Of a stretch of 64,000 bases of DNA, positions 1-9,099 are shown piece by piece. A program made the position numbers and the translations under genes. The notes under the pieces were generated by a model. The model ran no database searches and was not told the DNA's origin. It saw nothing but the letters and a program-made list of their open reading frames with translations. Source of the DNA: Rahnella bonaserana (GTDB taxonomy: Bacteria > Pseudomonadota > Gammaproteobacteria > Enterobacterales > Enterobacteriaceae); assembly GCF_019049675.1 (NCBI RefSeq), contig NZ_JAFMOW010000046.1, positions 1 to 64,000 of the forward strand, given 5' to 3'. The stretch's first letter is position 1, and each line of letters starts with the position of its first letter.

Positions 1-160
1 GTACGAAAGTGCGGGGCTTTTCTCTTTATTGCTATCAGGTGGTTGGCTGCACGAGAAGAGAGTAGGACAAAAGGCACCGCCTTTTGAACGTTGCGCAGCA
101 ACGACCCGAAGGGTGAGCCACTGAGTGGGTCATCAACTGCCAGGCATCAAATAAGTGGAA
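1..160 (+). other. rRNA-operon-like trailer with stacked hairpins
   Basis: The first bases are the right half of a GC-rich hairpin (GTGCGGGGC) followed by a T-rich run, so a terminator probably straddles the window edge. After it come the 5S-like string GAGAGTAGG (60-68), hairpins AAAAGGC/GCCTTTT and CGTTGC/GCAACG, a GACCC/GGGTC pairing, and then AACTGCCAGGCATCAAAT, which matches the 3' end and flank of enterobacterial 5S rRNA. In E. coli a 5S gene lies near pssA/yfiM, which fits. No complete 5S gene is present. The assignment is inference; the hairpins are seen directly. Confidence 0.5.
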
Positions 161-190
161 AGCCCCTGTACTGACGTACAGGGGCTTTTG
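161..190 (+). terminator. Intrinsic terminator, probably of the rRNA operon
   Basis: Perfect 11-bp stem AGCCCCTGTAC/GTACAGGGGCT with a 4-nt loop, followed by TTTTG. It sits just after the 5S-type flank and points towards the convergent yfiM gene. Confidence 0.8.
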
Positions 191-270
191 CTATGTGGAA
201 TATATTTTTTATTTGATGATTATACTGGTATTAAAGGTTGTCGCTCTATTGCTGCCAGCCACAACGTCAG

Positions 271-618
271 TCAGTTATGAGTCAGATGATAAGCGCTATA
301 TCCGACAGCAGCCCCTGCGATATCCCAGCTAAAATCTTTCCAGCTCCAGCCGCTGCCACCTTCCCGGCTGTCATAAAGCTCTTTTGCTGCGCCAAGTCCG
401 ACAGAAAACATCAGCCCGAATGAACGGCTGCGTGCTTCATTCCATCCCTGATGATCGCCATAGGCAGTTCCTGCTGCAGCTAATACGGCAGAACCTACAA
501 AGTGCTCGGCCTTATCCTTACCTGTCCATTGGTCATTGGCGAAATGTGTACATCCACTGCATCCTGCTATCAGGGCAATGAAAGGGAGTCTGCAAACAAC
601 GGATAGTTTCTGAATCAT
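271..618 (-). CDS. yfiM: YfiM-family lipoprotein (DUF2279)
   Basis: Small predicted lipoprotein of unknown function. The N-terminus carries a hydrophobic signal with lipobox LIAGC (Cys20 as the lipidated residue). The remainder shows the family pattern W-x-G-x-D-K-A-x-H-F around residues 31-40, glycine/alanine-rich segments consistent with one or two short membrane-inserted helices, and W-K-D-F-S-W-D near the C-terminus. Position next to pssA is the same as in E. coli. No good Shine-Dalgarno precedes the ATG on this strand, but no better start is available because the lipobox begins only 15 residues in. Function is not established. Confidence 0.8.
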   Translation of the reverse strand: MIQKLSVVCRLPFIALIAGCSGCTHFANDQWTGKDKAEHFVGSAVLAAAGTAYGDHQGWNEARSRSFGLMFSVGLGAAKELYDSREGGSGWSWKDFSWDIAGAAVGYSAYHLTHN

Positions 619-635
619 AAGGAGGAATTCCGGAT

Positions 636-668
636 AAAAAAAAGCCCGATCACGATGATCAGGCTTTC
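636..668 (-). terminator. Intrinsic terminator after pssA
   Basis: On the minus strand an interrupted stem built on GCCTGATCA/TGATCGGGC is followed by an eight-base U run. It separates pssA from yfiM, so yfiM is probably transcribed separately or by read-through. Confidence 0.8.
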
Positions 669-679
669 AGTATAACCAA

Positions 680-2035
680 TTACAGAATTCGGCTAATGAG
701 TCTGTCGATTCTTATCCGCCGTAAGCGTCGGATAAGCTTACGAACTTTAACCGGATAATTTGGAATGCTTTCCAGTTCCATATAGTGCGAAACCACGTGC
801 GTATGCTGGCGAATTTCTTCCAGCTCTTTGTGACGTTCAGTGGCCATTTCCTTATGCGGATCGTGGATCAGAATGGCATTCTCAAGATCCAGACGCCAGG
901 CGCGAGGATTCAGGTTATTACCGGTAATCAGTTGCCAGCGGTCATCTACCCACATGCCTTTCAGATGATAGCTGTTATCGCCATCTTTCCACAGGCGAAC
1001 AATCAGCTGCCCGCTGTCAACGAACCGTTGCAAACGGCTCAGGAAACGGCGAAGGTTAATTTCATACAGATAGGGTAAGGCACCGATGATTTTGAACGGC
1101 TGATCTTGGGGAATATAGAAATCGTTCGCGGTTTTATCACCCACGATAATTTCCACCTGCTTTCCACGGCGCAGCAGATGAATAATGTTGCGCGCCAGCA
1201 TGGCAGGCATATTGAAATAAGGCGTACACAGTGTCAGCTTTTGATCCGTGCTGGCCATAAGATGATGGATCGTCCGGTTCAGCTCATTTTGTTTGCCCAG
1301 ACCAACGATCGGCGTGACGGCCAGTTCGTCGTTACCGGCGCTATCTTTAAAATGATAGCCACTGGTACGCAGGGTCTGGCGGAACTGACGTGTTTCGTTC
1401 TTGATCTCAATACTTTTTGGACGATCTTCACGATCCAGTCGCTGCACGGCAGACGCGGTCAGAATCGACTTCTTCATAAAGTCGATCATTGTGTTTGCCA
1501 GTGCTGTATTCGTCAGCAACTGATAACGGTCATAACGATATTTCTCATGGCGATGCAGATAGACATCGTTAAGACTCGCGCCACTGTAAATGACCTGATC
1601 GTCGATAACGAAACCTTTGAGATGCAAAACGCCCAGTGCTTCGCGGGTATTCACGGGCACGCCATATACTGGTACGGAAAGCTCAGGATGCTCTTTCGCC
1701 ATACGACAATACCAGTCAGCATTGGTGTTTGCCGCTGCAGCGCCGATACGACCACGCTGAGCGCGGTGCCAGTCAACCAGCACGCAAATCTCCAGCTCAG
1801 GGCGCCGCTGCTTGGCGTCATACAGCGCCGAAAGCACATCGCGACCGCCATCATCGTTCTCCAGATAGAGCGCGACCAGATAAATCCGTTGGGTGGCGTT
1901 AGCAATGGCTTCGAGCAGCGTCGTACGGAAATCTGTCGGACAGTAGAGCGTTTTTACAGCATCAACCGTTTGGGGGAGTTTGGGTAGCTGAGCAAGGTGT
2001 TGTTGATGTTTATTACGTTTGAATTTTGACAACAT
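680..2035 (-). CDS. pssA: CDP-diacylglycerol--serine O-phosphatidyltransferase
   Basis: Makes phosphatidylserine from CDP-diacylglycerol and L-serine, the committed step to phosphatidylethanolamine. It belongs to the phospholipase D superfamily type found in gamma-proteobacteria, a peripheral protein at the inner membrane/ribosome. Two HKD motifs are present: H138-L-K-x4-D and a second YHLKGMWVDD near residue 357. The C-terminus is very basic (KVRKLIRRLRRIRIDRLISR), as in E. coli. I start at MLSKFKRN (451 aa, the E. coli length); the 22 additional in-frame codons upstream have no homologous counterpart. Lies downstream of patZ with an 84-bp gap and is closed by a strong terminator. Confidence 0.97.
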   Translation of the reverse strand: MLSKFKRNKHQQHLAQLPKLPQTVDAVKTLYCPTDFRTTLLEAIANATQRIYLVALYLENDDGGRDVLSALYDAKQRRPELEICVLVDWHRAQRGRIGAAAANTNADWYCRMAKEHPELSVPVYGVPVNTREALGVLHLKGFVIDDQVIYSGASLNDVYLHRHEKYRYDRYQLLTNTALANTMIDFMKKSILTASAVQRLDREDRPKSIEIKNETRQFRQTLRTSGYHFKDSAGNDELAVTPIVGLGKQNELNRTIHHLMASTDQKLTLCTPYFNMPAMLARNIIHLLRRGKQVEIIVGDKTANDFYIPQDQPFKIIGALPYLYEINLRRFLSRLQRFVDSGQLIVRLWKDGDNSYHLKGMWVDDRWQLITGNNLNPRAWRLDLENAILIHDPHKEMATERHKELEEIRQHTHVVSHYMELESIPNYPVKVRKLIRRLRRIRIDRLISRIL

Positions 2036-2119
2036 CACAGTGCGCTTCTTCTCTCTTAATGTAATGGCTTTAGCGGCACAAACAGACATAGGTAACCGCA
2101 CAATCGGTCGATAATACCA

Positions 2120-4840
2120 TTAGTCCTGTCTGATGTGCGCATCTTTTGGCTGTTCATCGCGCAGGCTCACGGTTTTCTGCTGCGAAATCCGGGTGTTTTC
2201 CAGCGTCAGGGAGAGGTTAACGATACCGTCCTGAATCTGGATATCGACGTCAAATCCCAGCTTTCTGGCCAGCGTAATCATACCGCGATTGTTGGGCATA
2301 GTAATTCCGGTCAGACGTTGCAGCCCGTGCTCTCCGGCGTAATTGATCATCTTATCCAGCAGGCGTCTTCCAAGCCCTAAACCTTTCAGGTCTGAGCGAA
2401 CCAGAACCGAGAATTCTGCATCCGTATTATCGGGATCTGAAACCGCTCGGGTGACACCAATAATTTCACTTTTTTCATTCACGATATGAACAGCCACGAA
2501 CGCCATTTCGCGGTCATAATCGATTTGCGTCATGTTCGCCAAATCTTCATGCGTGAATTCGTTGATCTCACTGAAATAGCGATAGTAGAGATCTTCCTTC
2601 GTCACTTTGAGGATAAACGCTTTAAGCAGCGGTTCATCTTCCGGCAATATCGGGCGGAACAACGCCTGCGACCCGTCTTTCAGTATAACGTGCTCTTCGA
2701 GTTCACGCGGGTAAGGACGGATTGCCAGTCGTGACGGAGCACCGGCCTCCTGTGCCGAAAGCTGCATTGAGACATCAAGCAGGCTGAGTTCATTGCCGGA
2801 AACCAGCAAAGGGTGAATATCGAGCCTTTCGATTTCCGGACAATCAATAATCAGGTTAGACACGTTCACCAGCAGCTGACTCAGCGCCGGAATATCGAGA
2901 GGATGCAACGCATTGCGGCCACGAATTTTTCCGCTCTTGAGCGCCTGTACCACCTGATATCGCGCCAGCGTCATATTCAGTGGTGGCAGGGAAATCGCCG
3001 CCTGCCTTTCCGGAAGCCAGTCGGTGCCGCCCTCGGCCAGCATAATCAGCGGGCCGAAGACCGGATCCTGTTCGACCACCACACGAAGTTCCTGCGAGCC
3101 AGGCCGGTTGGCCATGGTTTGCACCAGTAGCCCCTGAATTCTCGCCTGCGGAAATGCCTGTCTGGCGCGGTCAAATATGGCATTCGCCGCCTGTTCCACT
3201 TCGCTTGCAGTACGCAGATATAACATGACGCCCTGAACTTCAGAATTATGCGGGATGTCAGGAGAACGCAGTTTTAGTGCCACGGGATAGCCGACCTGAC
3301 TGGCGATATTCACCGCTTCAGCACTGTCGCTGGCTATCCATGTCGGCAACACATTCATTCCGTACGCCTGCAGAATTGCGCGTACTTCATGGGTATCGAG
3401 CTGAGTTGTGCCCTCAGCCAGTGTCCGGGCAATCAGCTGATGCGCCTGATCGGTGTTCTGTTCGAGACCAGCGGGAAGTGCCGGCGTTTCCTTCAGCTGT
3501 TTCTGGTTACGGCGATATTCCACCATATGCATAAATGCCGTCACCGTGCCTTCCGGCGTCCGGTAAGTCGGGATGCCGGCTTCTGTGAACAGTTTGCGGG
3601 CTTCCTGGGAGGAAAACTCACCGCACCAGTTGGTCAGCAACGTGATGTATTTACCGCGTGAATGCTGACGAACGGCTTCTATCACATGGCTGGCGGTCAC
3701 GGTGCCATGTGCCGCAGCGCTGGGCGCGTGGATCACCAGCAGGGCATCGTAATCTGTGCTGTCGAGGAGTGCGGTCATGACCACCTGATACAGCTGCGGC
3801 GTGGCGTCATCGTGTAAATCCAGCGGATTTGAGACGGCAATATTGTCAGGCAGAACGGCACTCAGTGCTTTACAGGTTTCATCACTCAGTTTCGCCAGTT
3901 TACCGTTACGCGAAAGTAACTGATCAAGTGCCATTGCAGCCGGAGCGGCACCGTTGCTGATGATAAGTAAGCGCTCACCGCGCAACGGACGCATATGGCT
4001 GAGGGTTTCGACGGCAGAAAACAGCTCATGCGTATCCTGAACACGCAGCAAACCGGCACGCTGGATAGCCGCATCATAGGCGGCATCGAGGCTCAGCGGG
4101 CTGTTAAGTAATTGTTGTGCCTGTCCGCTTCGACCACTTTTTATCACCAGAATCGGTTTATTACGTGAGGCACTGCGTGAGGCGGAAAGAAAACGCCGCG
4201 CATCACTGATGTGTTCGAGATACAGCAAAATGGCGCTGGTTTTACTGTCGCGGGCAAGGAAATCGAGAAGATCATCGACATCAATATCCAGGCTGTCACC
4301 CAGCGAAACGAAATAGGAAAACCCCACGGCACGCTGTTGTGCCCAGTCGAGAATGGTATTGGCGACCGCCGCAGATTGCGAAATAAATGCCAGTTTACCG
4401 GGCAGGATTGGCACTGGCGAAAAGCTGGCGTTCAGTTTTTGCCATGGGGCGAGAATACCGAGGCTGTTTGGCCCGAGCAGACGCATCGAAAAGCGCTGGG
4501 CGCAGGATTTCAGTTCCGCGAATTGCTGCGGTTGTGAGGAAAGCACAATGACCGTTTTGCAGCCACGCTCACCCAGTTTCTCGAGAAGGGCGAGATTGCG
4601 GTCCGCGTGCGTGCAGAGAATAGCCAGATCCGGTGACATCGGCAGGCTGGCGACATCCCGCCAGGTCAGAACCCCACATACGGCGCGATAAGCGGGCGTG
4701 ACCGGCAGCACCGGGCCATTAAATCCGCTGTCGAGCAGATTGCGCATCATCAGATATCCGGCGCGGCCAGGCTTATTGCTGGCGCCGATAACGGCGATAG
4801 ATTCAGGTCGTAAAAGTGCTTCCAATCCGCGCTGGCTCAT
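2120..4840 (-). CDS. patZ: Protein lysine acetyltransferase (PatZ/Pka)
   Basis: GNAT-type protein acetyltransferase that uses acetyl-CoA to acetylate lysines of metabolic enzymes; in E. coli/Salmonella acetyl-CoA synthetase is the best known target. Order of domains: N-terminal CoA-binding domain like ADP-forming acyl-CoA synthetases (residues about 1-450, with VIGASNKPGRAG and LLGPNSLG), an ATP-grasp-like domain (about 490-710), and the C-terminal GNAT domain (about 730-885) with the acetyl-CoA loop RSDLKGLGLGRRL. At 906 aa it is about 20 residues longer than the E. coli enzyme, the extra lying at the C-terminal tail. Located between tapT and pssA as in E. coli. Confidence 0.96.
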   Translation of the reverse strand: MSQRGLEALLRPESIAVIGASNKPGRAGYLMMRNLLDSGFNGPVLPVTPAYRAVCGVLTWRDVASLPMSPDLAILCTHADRNLALLEKLGERGCKTVIVLSSQPQQFAELKSCAQRFSMRLLGPNSLGILAPWQKLNASFSPVPILPGKLAFISQSAAVANTILDWAQQRAVGFSYFVSLGDSLDIDVDDLLDFLARDSKTSAILLYLEHISDARRFLSASRSASRNKPILVIKSGRSGQAQQLLNSPLSLDAAYDAAIQRAGLLRVQDTHELFSAVETLSHMRPLRGERLLIISNGAAPAAMALDQLLSRNGKLAKLSDETCKALSAVLPDNIAVSNPLDLHDDATPQLYQVVMTALLDSTDYDALLVIHAPSAAAHGTVTASHVIEAVRQHSRGKYITLLTNWCGEFSSQEARKLFTEAGIPTYRTPEGTVTAFMHMVEYRRNQKQLKETPALPAGLEQNTDQAHQLIARTLAEGTTQLDTHEVRAILQAYGMNVLPTWIASDSAEAVNIASQVGYPVALKLRSPDIPHNSEVQGVMLYLRTASEVEQAANAIFDRARQAFPQARIQGLLVQTMANRPGSQELRVVVEQDPVFGPLIMLAEGGTDWLPERQAAISLPPLNMTLARYQVVQALKSGKIRGRNALHPLDIPALSQLLVNVSNLIIDCPEIERLDIHPLLVSGNELSLLDVSMQLSAQEAGAPSRLAIRPYPRELEEHVILKDGSQALFRPILPEDEPLLKAFILKVTKEDLYYRYFSEINEFTHEDLANMTQIDYDREMAFVAVHIVNEKSEIIGVTRAVSDPDNTDAEFSVLVRSDLKGLGLGRRLLDKMINYAGEHGLQRLTGITMPNNRGMITLARKLGFDVDIQIQDGIVNLSLTLENTRISQQKTVSLRDEQPKDAHIRQD

Positions 4841-4871
4841 CAGAACTCCAATTAATCATCCTGAAATGATT

Positions 4872-5576
4872 CTAGAGGCTTTCTTCGTTCTTTGCTGTGA
4901 GCTGATGCACCGGATGGTGGGGTTTTCCGGCCAGATACTGGGTACGGAAATGGGTGAAGTGGCGCGACAGGCCTGCGGATGCTTCAAGATCACCGGCTTT
5001 TTCCAGCAAAGCCGCGGCCACTTCCACGGTGCAATGCAGTTCCGGACGCGAGGCTTCACGCAGAATATAGCCGGAGCTGGCGCTTACATCGAGTGAGAAT
5101 ACCGGCAGATTGTCCAGGTACGGGCTTTTGCGAAACATCTTGCGGGCTTCGTTCCAGGTGCCGTCGAGCATGATGAATAAAGGCGGTTTGCTGCCTGCCG
5201 GGACTTCTGTAAATACCTGACGCGGAGGTTCGGCGAAAGAGGCCGGAAACACCACGTAAGCCTGACGTTCCGGATCGGCAATTGCTTCCAGCAGCGCGGG
5301 GTCAGTTTGCGTGCGTGACCACAGAAACGCCTGTGTATCGGGCAGAACATCCGCGATTAACCGGCCAGTATTGCTGGGTTTCATCGGTTCAGTGTCAAAC
5401 ATCACCAGACAGAAACGGCTGGCGGCCTGATGGATTTCGCGTGTGGCGCAGATGCAGTTACGGGTAGGTAACAGGCAGGTCTGACAGCGGATAGCCCGGG
5501 ATCCGCGCGCAAGGAAAGGGCGGGTCGAACGGGCTAAGCGCTGCTCACGCAGGCGAAGAACGGCATTGTCTGACAT
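4872..5576 (-). CDS. tapT: tRNA-uridine aminocarboxypropyltransferase (DTW domain)
   Basis: Transfers the 3-amino-3-carboxypropyl group of S-adenosylmethionine to U47 of certain tRNAs (acp3U47), stabilising the tRNA fold; formerly YfiP. Evidence: DTW-domain signature LDGTWNEARKMFRKS, an N-terminal zinc-type cysteine cluster CQTCLLPTRNCIC, and the SAM-domain segment MKPSNTGRLIAD. I chose the second ATG (MSDNAVLRLR), which aligns with the E. coli start and has GGA at a better distance than the ATG two codons upstream. Follows trxC and precedes patZ by 31 bp, so tapT-patZ may be co-transcribed. Confidence 0.93.
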   Translation of the reverse strand: MSDNAVLRLREQRLARSTRPFLARGSRAIRCQTCLLPTRNCICATREIHQAASRFCLVMFDTEPMKPSNTGRLIADVLPDTQAFLWSRTQTDPALLEAIADPERQAYVVFPASFAEPPRQVFTEVPAGSKPPLFIMLDGTWNEARKMFRKSPYLDNLPVFSLDVSASSGYILREASRPELHCTVEVAAALLEKAGDLEASAGLSRHFTHFRTQYLAGKPHHPVHQLTAKNEESL

Positions 5577-5651
5577 AAGCATTCCGGTTAACGAAAAACG
5601 GCTATTCTAATCACCCGGTCAGGACAGGCAAGTGGCAACTGCGAATAACAG

Positions 5652-5677
5652 AAAAAGGCCCGTACAGTACGGGCCTT
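5652..5677 (-). terminator. Intrinsic terminator after trxC
   Basis: Nearly uninterrupted palindrome GGCCCGTAC/GTACGGGCC, followed on the minus strand by a U run. It separates trxC from tapT. Confidence 0.8.
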
Positions 5678-5704
5678 CGGCAGGGCTTTATAACGGCATA
5701 TGCG

Positions 5705-6124
5705 TTACAATGATTCATTAAGCCAGTTGTTGAACGGGGCTTTAGGCATTGCTCCGCTTAGCATATCGACCATTTTGCCTTCATTAAATACCATAATGGT
5801 CGGAATACTGCGGATACGGAACCGCGCGCTCAGTTCGGGTTCTGCTTCGGTATTAACCTTAATGAAACGGATTTTACCGGCGCGTTCCTGCGCGACATCT
5901 TCAAAAATTGGCGCGAAGTTGACGCAAGGGCCACACCATGGTGCCCAGAAATCGATGACAACCGGCAAATCATCTTGCAGGTATTTGTCCAGGGTAGCGG
6001 CGGTCGCGTGAACCACATCGCCTTCAAAAAGTGCATGACCGCAGCGGCCGCATTTTGCGCCGTCGTCGATACGATCCTCAGGCAGGCGGTTGGTGGCCTG
6101 ACATGATGAACAAACCGTATTCAT
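5705..6124 (-). CDS. trxC: Thioredoxin 2
   Basis: Cytoplasmic zinc-binding thioredoxin that reduces disulfides in, for example, ribonucleotide reductase and responds to oxidative stress (OxyR-controlled in E. coli). The N-terminal zinc module has two CxxC pairs (CSSC near residue 5, CGRC near residue 26); the thioredoxin fold carries the active site WCGPC and the cis-proline region RSIPT. 139 aa, the usual length for TrxC. Divergent from yfiF and ended by its own terminator. Confidence 0.96.
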   Translation of the reverse strand: MNTVCSSCQATNRLPEDRIDDGAKCGRCGHALFEGDVVHATAATLDKYLQDDLPVVIDFWAPWCGPCVNFAPIFEDVAQERAGKIRFIKVNTEAEPELSARFRIRSIPTIMVFNEGKMVDMLSGAMPKAPFNNWLNESL

Positions 6125-6366
6125 AAATAGCCTCTACATTGCTTAACGTGAGAAGGGTATCAACCACAAACCCGTTTTTACCCTTTAAAGGGTTAATAAA
6201 ACGGCTGATATGTTACTTGTATGTTGTAAGTATGAGGGCGACACCTCGCGTAAACAACGTGGTTTATTCAATGAATACGATAGTTTTAAGCTTTTGGTCC
6301 AAAGCCTGTGGCGTAGCTCACAGACATCAGGTAATCTTCGCGCCCTGCGCGTAGGTGGAGAGAAAA

Positions 6367-7470
6367 ATGAACGATTCATTCAGTGGCAAGAACGGCAAAG
6401 TCAAAGTGATGTACGTCCGTAGTGACGACGACGGCGATAACCGCAATAACGATAAACGTCCTTCCAACAATAAAGGACGTCCGGGCGATAAACCTCGCCA
6501 GGGTTCCCGTCCCGACGATGCCCGCCGCAATGAGCGTCGTAGCAGCGATTCCCGTGGTGATTCCCGCGGTCCGGCTCCGCGTCGTGGCGATGATCGCCCG
6601 CGCCGTCCGGCTCGTGATGACGACGGTCCGTACTCTTCGCCGTGGAAAACAGTTTCCCGTGCGCCGGCAGATGAATCTGCTCCGGATCATGGTGGTATCA
6701 GCGGCAAAAGCTTTATCGATCCTGAACAACTGCGCCGTCAGCGTCAGGAAGAAACTCGCGTGTATGGTGAAAACGCCTGTCAGGCGCTGTTCGCAAGCCG
6801 TCCGGACGCCATCGTCCGCGCCTGGTTTGTTCAGTCTGTCACGCCGCGTTTCCGTGAAGCGCTGCGCTGGATGGCGGCGAACCGCAAAGCCTACCATGTG
6901 GTGGAAGATGACGAGCTGGCGAAAGCTTCCGGCACCGAACACCACGGCGGCGTGTGCTTCCTGATCAAAAAACGTCAGGGTCTGGATGCAGAAACGTATC
7001 TGCAAACGGCTCCGGCGAAAGACTGCGTACTGGCGCTGGAAAACGTCGGTAACCCGCATAACCTCGGCGGTATCATGCGTTCTTGTGCGCATTTTGGTAT
7101 CAACGGGATGATGGTGCAGGATCCCGCTCAGCTGGAATCTGGCGCGGCAGTCCGTACCGCTGAAGGCGGCGCGGAACACGTTAAAGCTATCAGCGCGGAT
7201 AATTTCCTTGAAGTGCTGGAAACGTTCCGCAAAGCAGGATACACCATCGTGACCACGTCCAGCCATAAAGGTACGGCGCTGGGCAAAGCTGTGTTACCGG
7301 CCAAAATGGTGCTGGTACTGGGTGAAGAAAGTGATGGTTTGTCTGACAGCGCATGGCAGCAGGGCGACCTGAGCGTGTCTATCGGCGGTACCGGCAAAGT
7401 GGAAAGCCTCAACGTTTCCGTGGCATCCGGTATTTTGCTGGCGGAGTGGTGGCGTCAGAACCAGGCGTAA
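6367..7470 (+). CDS. yfiF: Predicted SpoU-family tRNA/rRNA 2'-O-methyltransferase
   Basis: The C-terminal half is a SPOUT methyltransferase: motif 1 [21 protein letters not shown], motif 2 around [11 protein letters not shown] and motif 3 [13 protein letters not shown]. In front of it lies an L30e-like substrate-binding domain (about residues 120-215). The first 100 residues are an arginine/aspartate-rich, disordered-looking tail (RRG, RPRRP, DDD repeats) typical of RNA-binding extensions. The ATG at 6367 has GGAG six bases upstream and aligns with the E. coli start ([21 protein letters not shown]); a GTG four codons earlier would consume that ribosome-binding site. The substrate RNA is not known with certainty. 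Confidence 0.93.
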   Translation: MNDSFSGKNGKVKVMYVRSDDDGDNRNNDKRPSNNKGRPGDKPRQGSRPDDARRNERRSSDSRGDSRGPAPRRGDDRPRRPARDDDGPYSSPWKTVSRAPADESAPDHGGISGKSFIDPEQLRRQRQEETRVYGENACQALFASRPDAIVRAWFVQSVTPRFREALRWMAANRKAYHVVEDDELAKASGTEHHGGVCFLIKKRQGLDAETYLQTAPAKDCVLALENVGNPHNLGGIMRSCAHFGINGMMVQDPAQLESGAAVRTAEGGAEHVKAISADNFLEVLETFRKAGYTIVTTSSHKGTALGKAVLPAKMVLVLGEESDGLSDSAWQQGDLSVSIGGTGKVESLNVSVASGILLAEWWRQNQA

Positions 7471-7487
7471 TTGCCCGGTTTCAGCCA

Positions 7488-7519
7488 TAAAAAAACGGAC
7501 GCGTAATGCGTCCGTTTTG
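7488..7519. terminator. Bidirectional terminator between yfiF and emrB
   Basis: Perfect stem AAAACGGACGC/GCGTCCGTTTT with a 5-nt loop and A/T runs on both sides; it serves both convergent genes. Confidence 0.85.
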
Positions 7520-7546
7520 CTTTCTGACATTCAGGAATTGCCTGAA

Positions 7547-9082
7547 TCAGTGTGCGCCACCGGCTCCGCCACCACTGGTGAACGGCGGACGGGCGAACCA
7601 GATTAAGATCAGCAGCACAAGGAATGCGCCACCGGATAACCAGAAGATCTCATTGGCAGAGATGATCAGTCCCTGATTAGTGATTTCCCGCGCTATCCAG
7701 CCAGAAGCCTGCTGATGGCTCATGCCTATCCCTTCCAGTTGCTGATAGGTCTGCGTCGCTGCCGGATTAAACGGCGTAATGTTTTCCGTCAACTGCGCGT
7801 GGTGCAGCGATTCACGGTTCGACCACATGGTGGTGGTGATCGACGTACCAATCGAACCTGCCAGCGTACGAATAAAGTTCGACAAACTGGATGCCGCCGC
7901 CATGCGTTCAGGCGGTAAACCGGAAAGAATAATGGTGGTCAGCGGCATGAAGAAGCAGCCAACCGCAAAGCCCTGAATAAACTGCGGCCACGCAGATGCC
8001 CCAAAATCCATTCCCGGTTCGAACGTATACGCGCGCCAGAAGAAGCAGTAGGCATACATGATAAAGCTGAATGTCACCAGCTTTCGCATATCCAGCCGGT
8101 GCGCAAAACGCCCGATAATCGGTGACATCAGTACCGGCAAAATACCCACTGGCGCGGACGCCAGACCGGCCCAGGTGGCGGTATACCCATAGACCTCTTG
8201 CAATAGCTGCGGCAGCAAAACAATGGCGCCGAAGTAGAGCATGTAGGCCAGGCTGATACACAGCACGCCAATGGTAAAGTTTCGCGATTTAAACAGTGAC
8301 AAGTCGACTATCGGATGGTCGTCGGTCAGTTCCCAGACGACAAGGAAACAGAGCGCGACCACCGCCACGACCGCCAGTACGATTATTTCGGTGGAGTTAA
8401 ACCAGTCGAGTTCTTTACCCCGGTCGAGCATCACCTGCAATGCGCCAATGCCCAGTACCAGCAGCACTAACCCCACACTGTCGATTGGCCTGATCTGTGT
8501 CTCGGTTTCGCGCCCCTTCAGCGTTCTCAGCGTCAGGAACACTACCGCAATACCGATCGGCACGTTGATAAAGAAGATCCATCCCCAGTGATAGTTATCA
8601 CTGATATAGCCGCCCAGGATCGGCCCGCAGATCGGGGCGACGATCACTGTCATCGACCAGAGCGCGAGCGCGGTACTTCGCTTGGCCGGCGGATAGTTAT
8701 TCAGTAACAGACTTTGTGAAAGCGGGATCAGCGGACCTGCCACCACACCCTGCACCACACGGAAGAAGATCAGCATTTCCAGACTGGTGGACATACCGCA
8801 CAGCCACGACGCAATCGCAAACAGCACCGTGGACCACAGGAAGAGTTTGACCTCCCCTATGCGTTTTGCCAGCCAGCCTGTGATCGGGATCGAGATGGCG
8901 TTTGCCACCCCGAACGACGTAATAACCCAGGTGCCCTGTGAGTTCGAGGCACCCAGATTCCCGGCGATGGTCGGGATCGCCACGTTGGCGATCGTCGAGT
9001 CCAGCACCTGCATAAAGGTAGCCAAAGACAAAGCCACCGTCATCCAGGCCAGCGGGGCCCCTACCAGCGGTTTATTTGCCAC
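7547..9082 (-). CDS. emrB: Multidrug efflux MFS transporter EmrB
   Basis: Proton-driven exporter of the DHA2 (14-helix) family that works with EmrA and an outer membrane channel to expel hydrophobic drugs and uncouplers. Family motifs seen: LDSTIANVAIPTI in helix 1 (motif D1), GWLAKRIGEVKLFLWS (motif A) and GPILGGYISDNYHWGWIFFI (motif C). 511 aa against 512 in E. coli, with the same glycine-rich GGGAGGAH C-terminus. Starts 17 bp after emrA, clearly the last gene of an emrR-OMF-emrA-emrB operon. Confidence 0.96.
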   Translation of the reverse strand: MANKPLVGAPLAWMTVALSLATFMQVLDSTIANVAIPTIAGNLGASNSQGTWVITSFGVANAISIPITGWLAKRIGEVKLFLWSTVLFAIASWLCGMSTSLEMLIFFRVVQGVVAGPLIPLSQSLLLNNYPPAKRSTALALWSMTVIVAPICGPILGGYISDNYHWGWIFFINVPIGIAVVFLTLRTLKGRETETQIRPIDSVGLVLLVLGIGALQVMLDRGKELDWFNSTEIIVLAVVAVVALCFLVVWELTDDHPIVDLSLFKSRNFTIGVLCISLAYMLYFGAIVLLPQLLQEVYGYTATWAGLASAPVGILPVLMSPIIGRFAHRLDMRKLVTFSFIMYAYCFFWRAYTFEPGMDFGASAWPQFIQGFAVGCFFMPLTTIILSGLPPERMAAASSLSNFIRTLAGSIGTSITTTMWSNRESLHHAQLTENITPFNPAATQTYQQLEGIGMSHQQASGWIAREITNQGLIISANEIFWLSGGAFLVLLILIWFARPPFTSGGGAGGAH

Positions 9083-9099
9083 GAAGGCCTCCGGAGATT

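Noticed and set aside
1106-1987. 293-codon open frame antisense to pssA
   Set aside because: Wholly inside pssA, no homology pattern, no ribosome-binding site.
6376-7266. 296-codon open frame antisense to yfiF
   Set aside because: Arises from the Arg/Asp-rich repeats of yfiF; Thr/Arg/Ala-biased translation without motifs.
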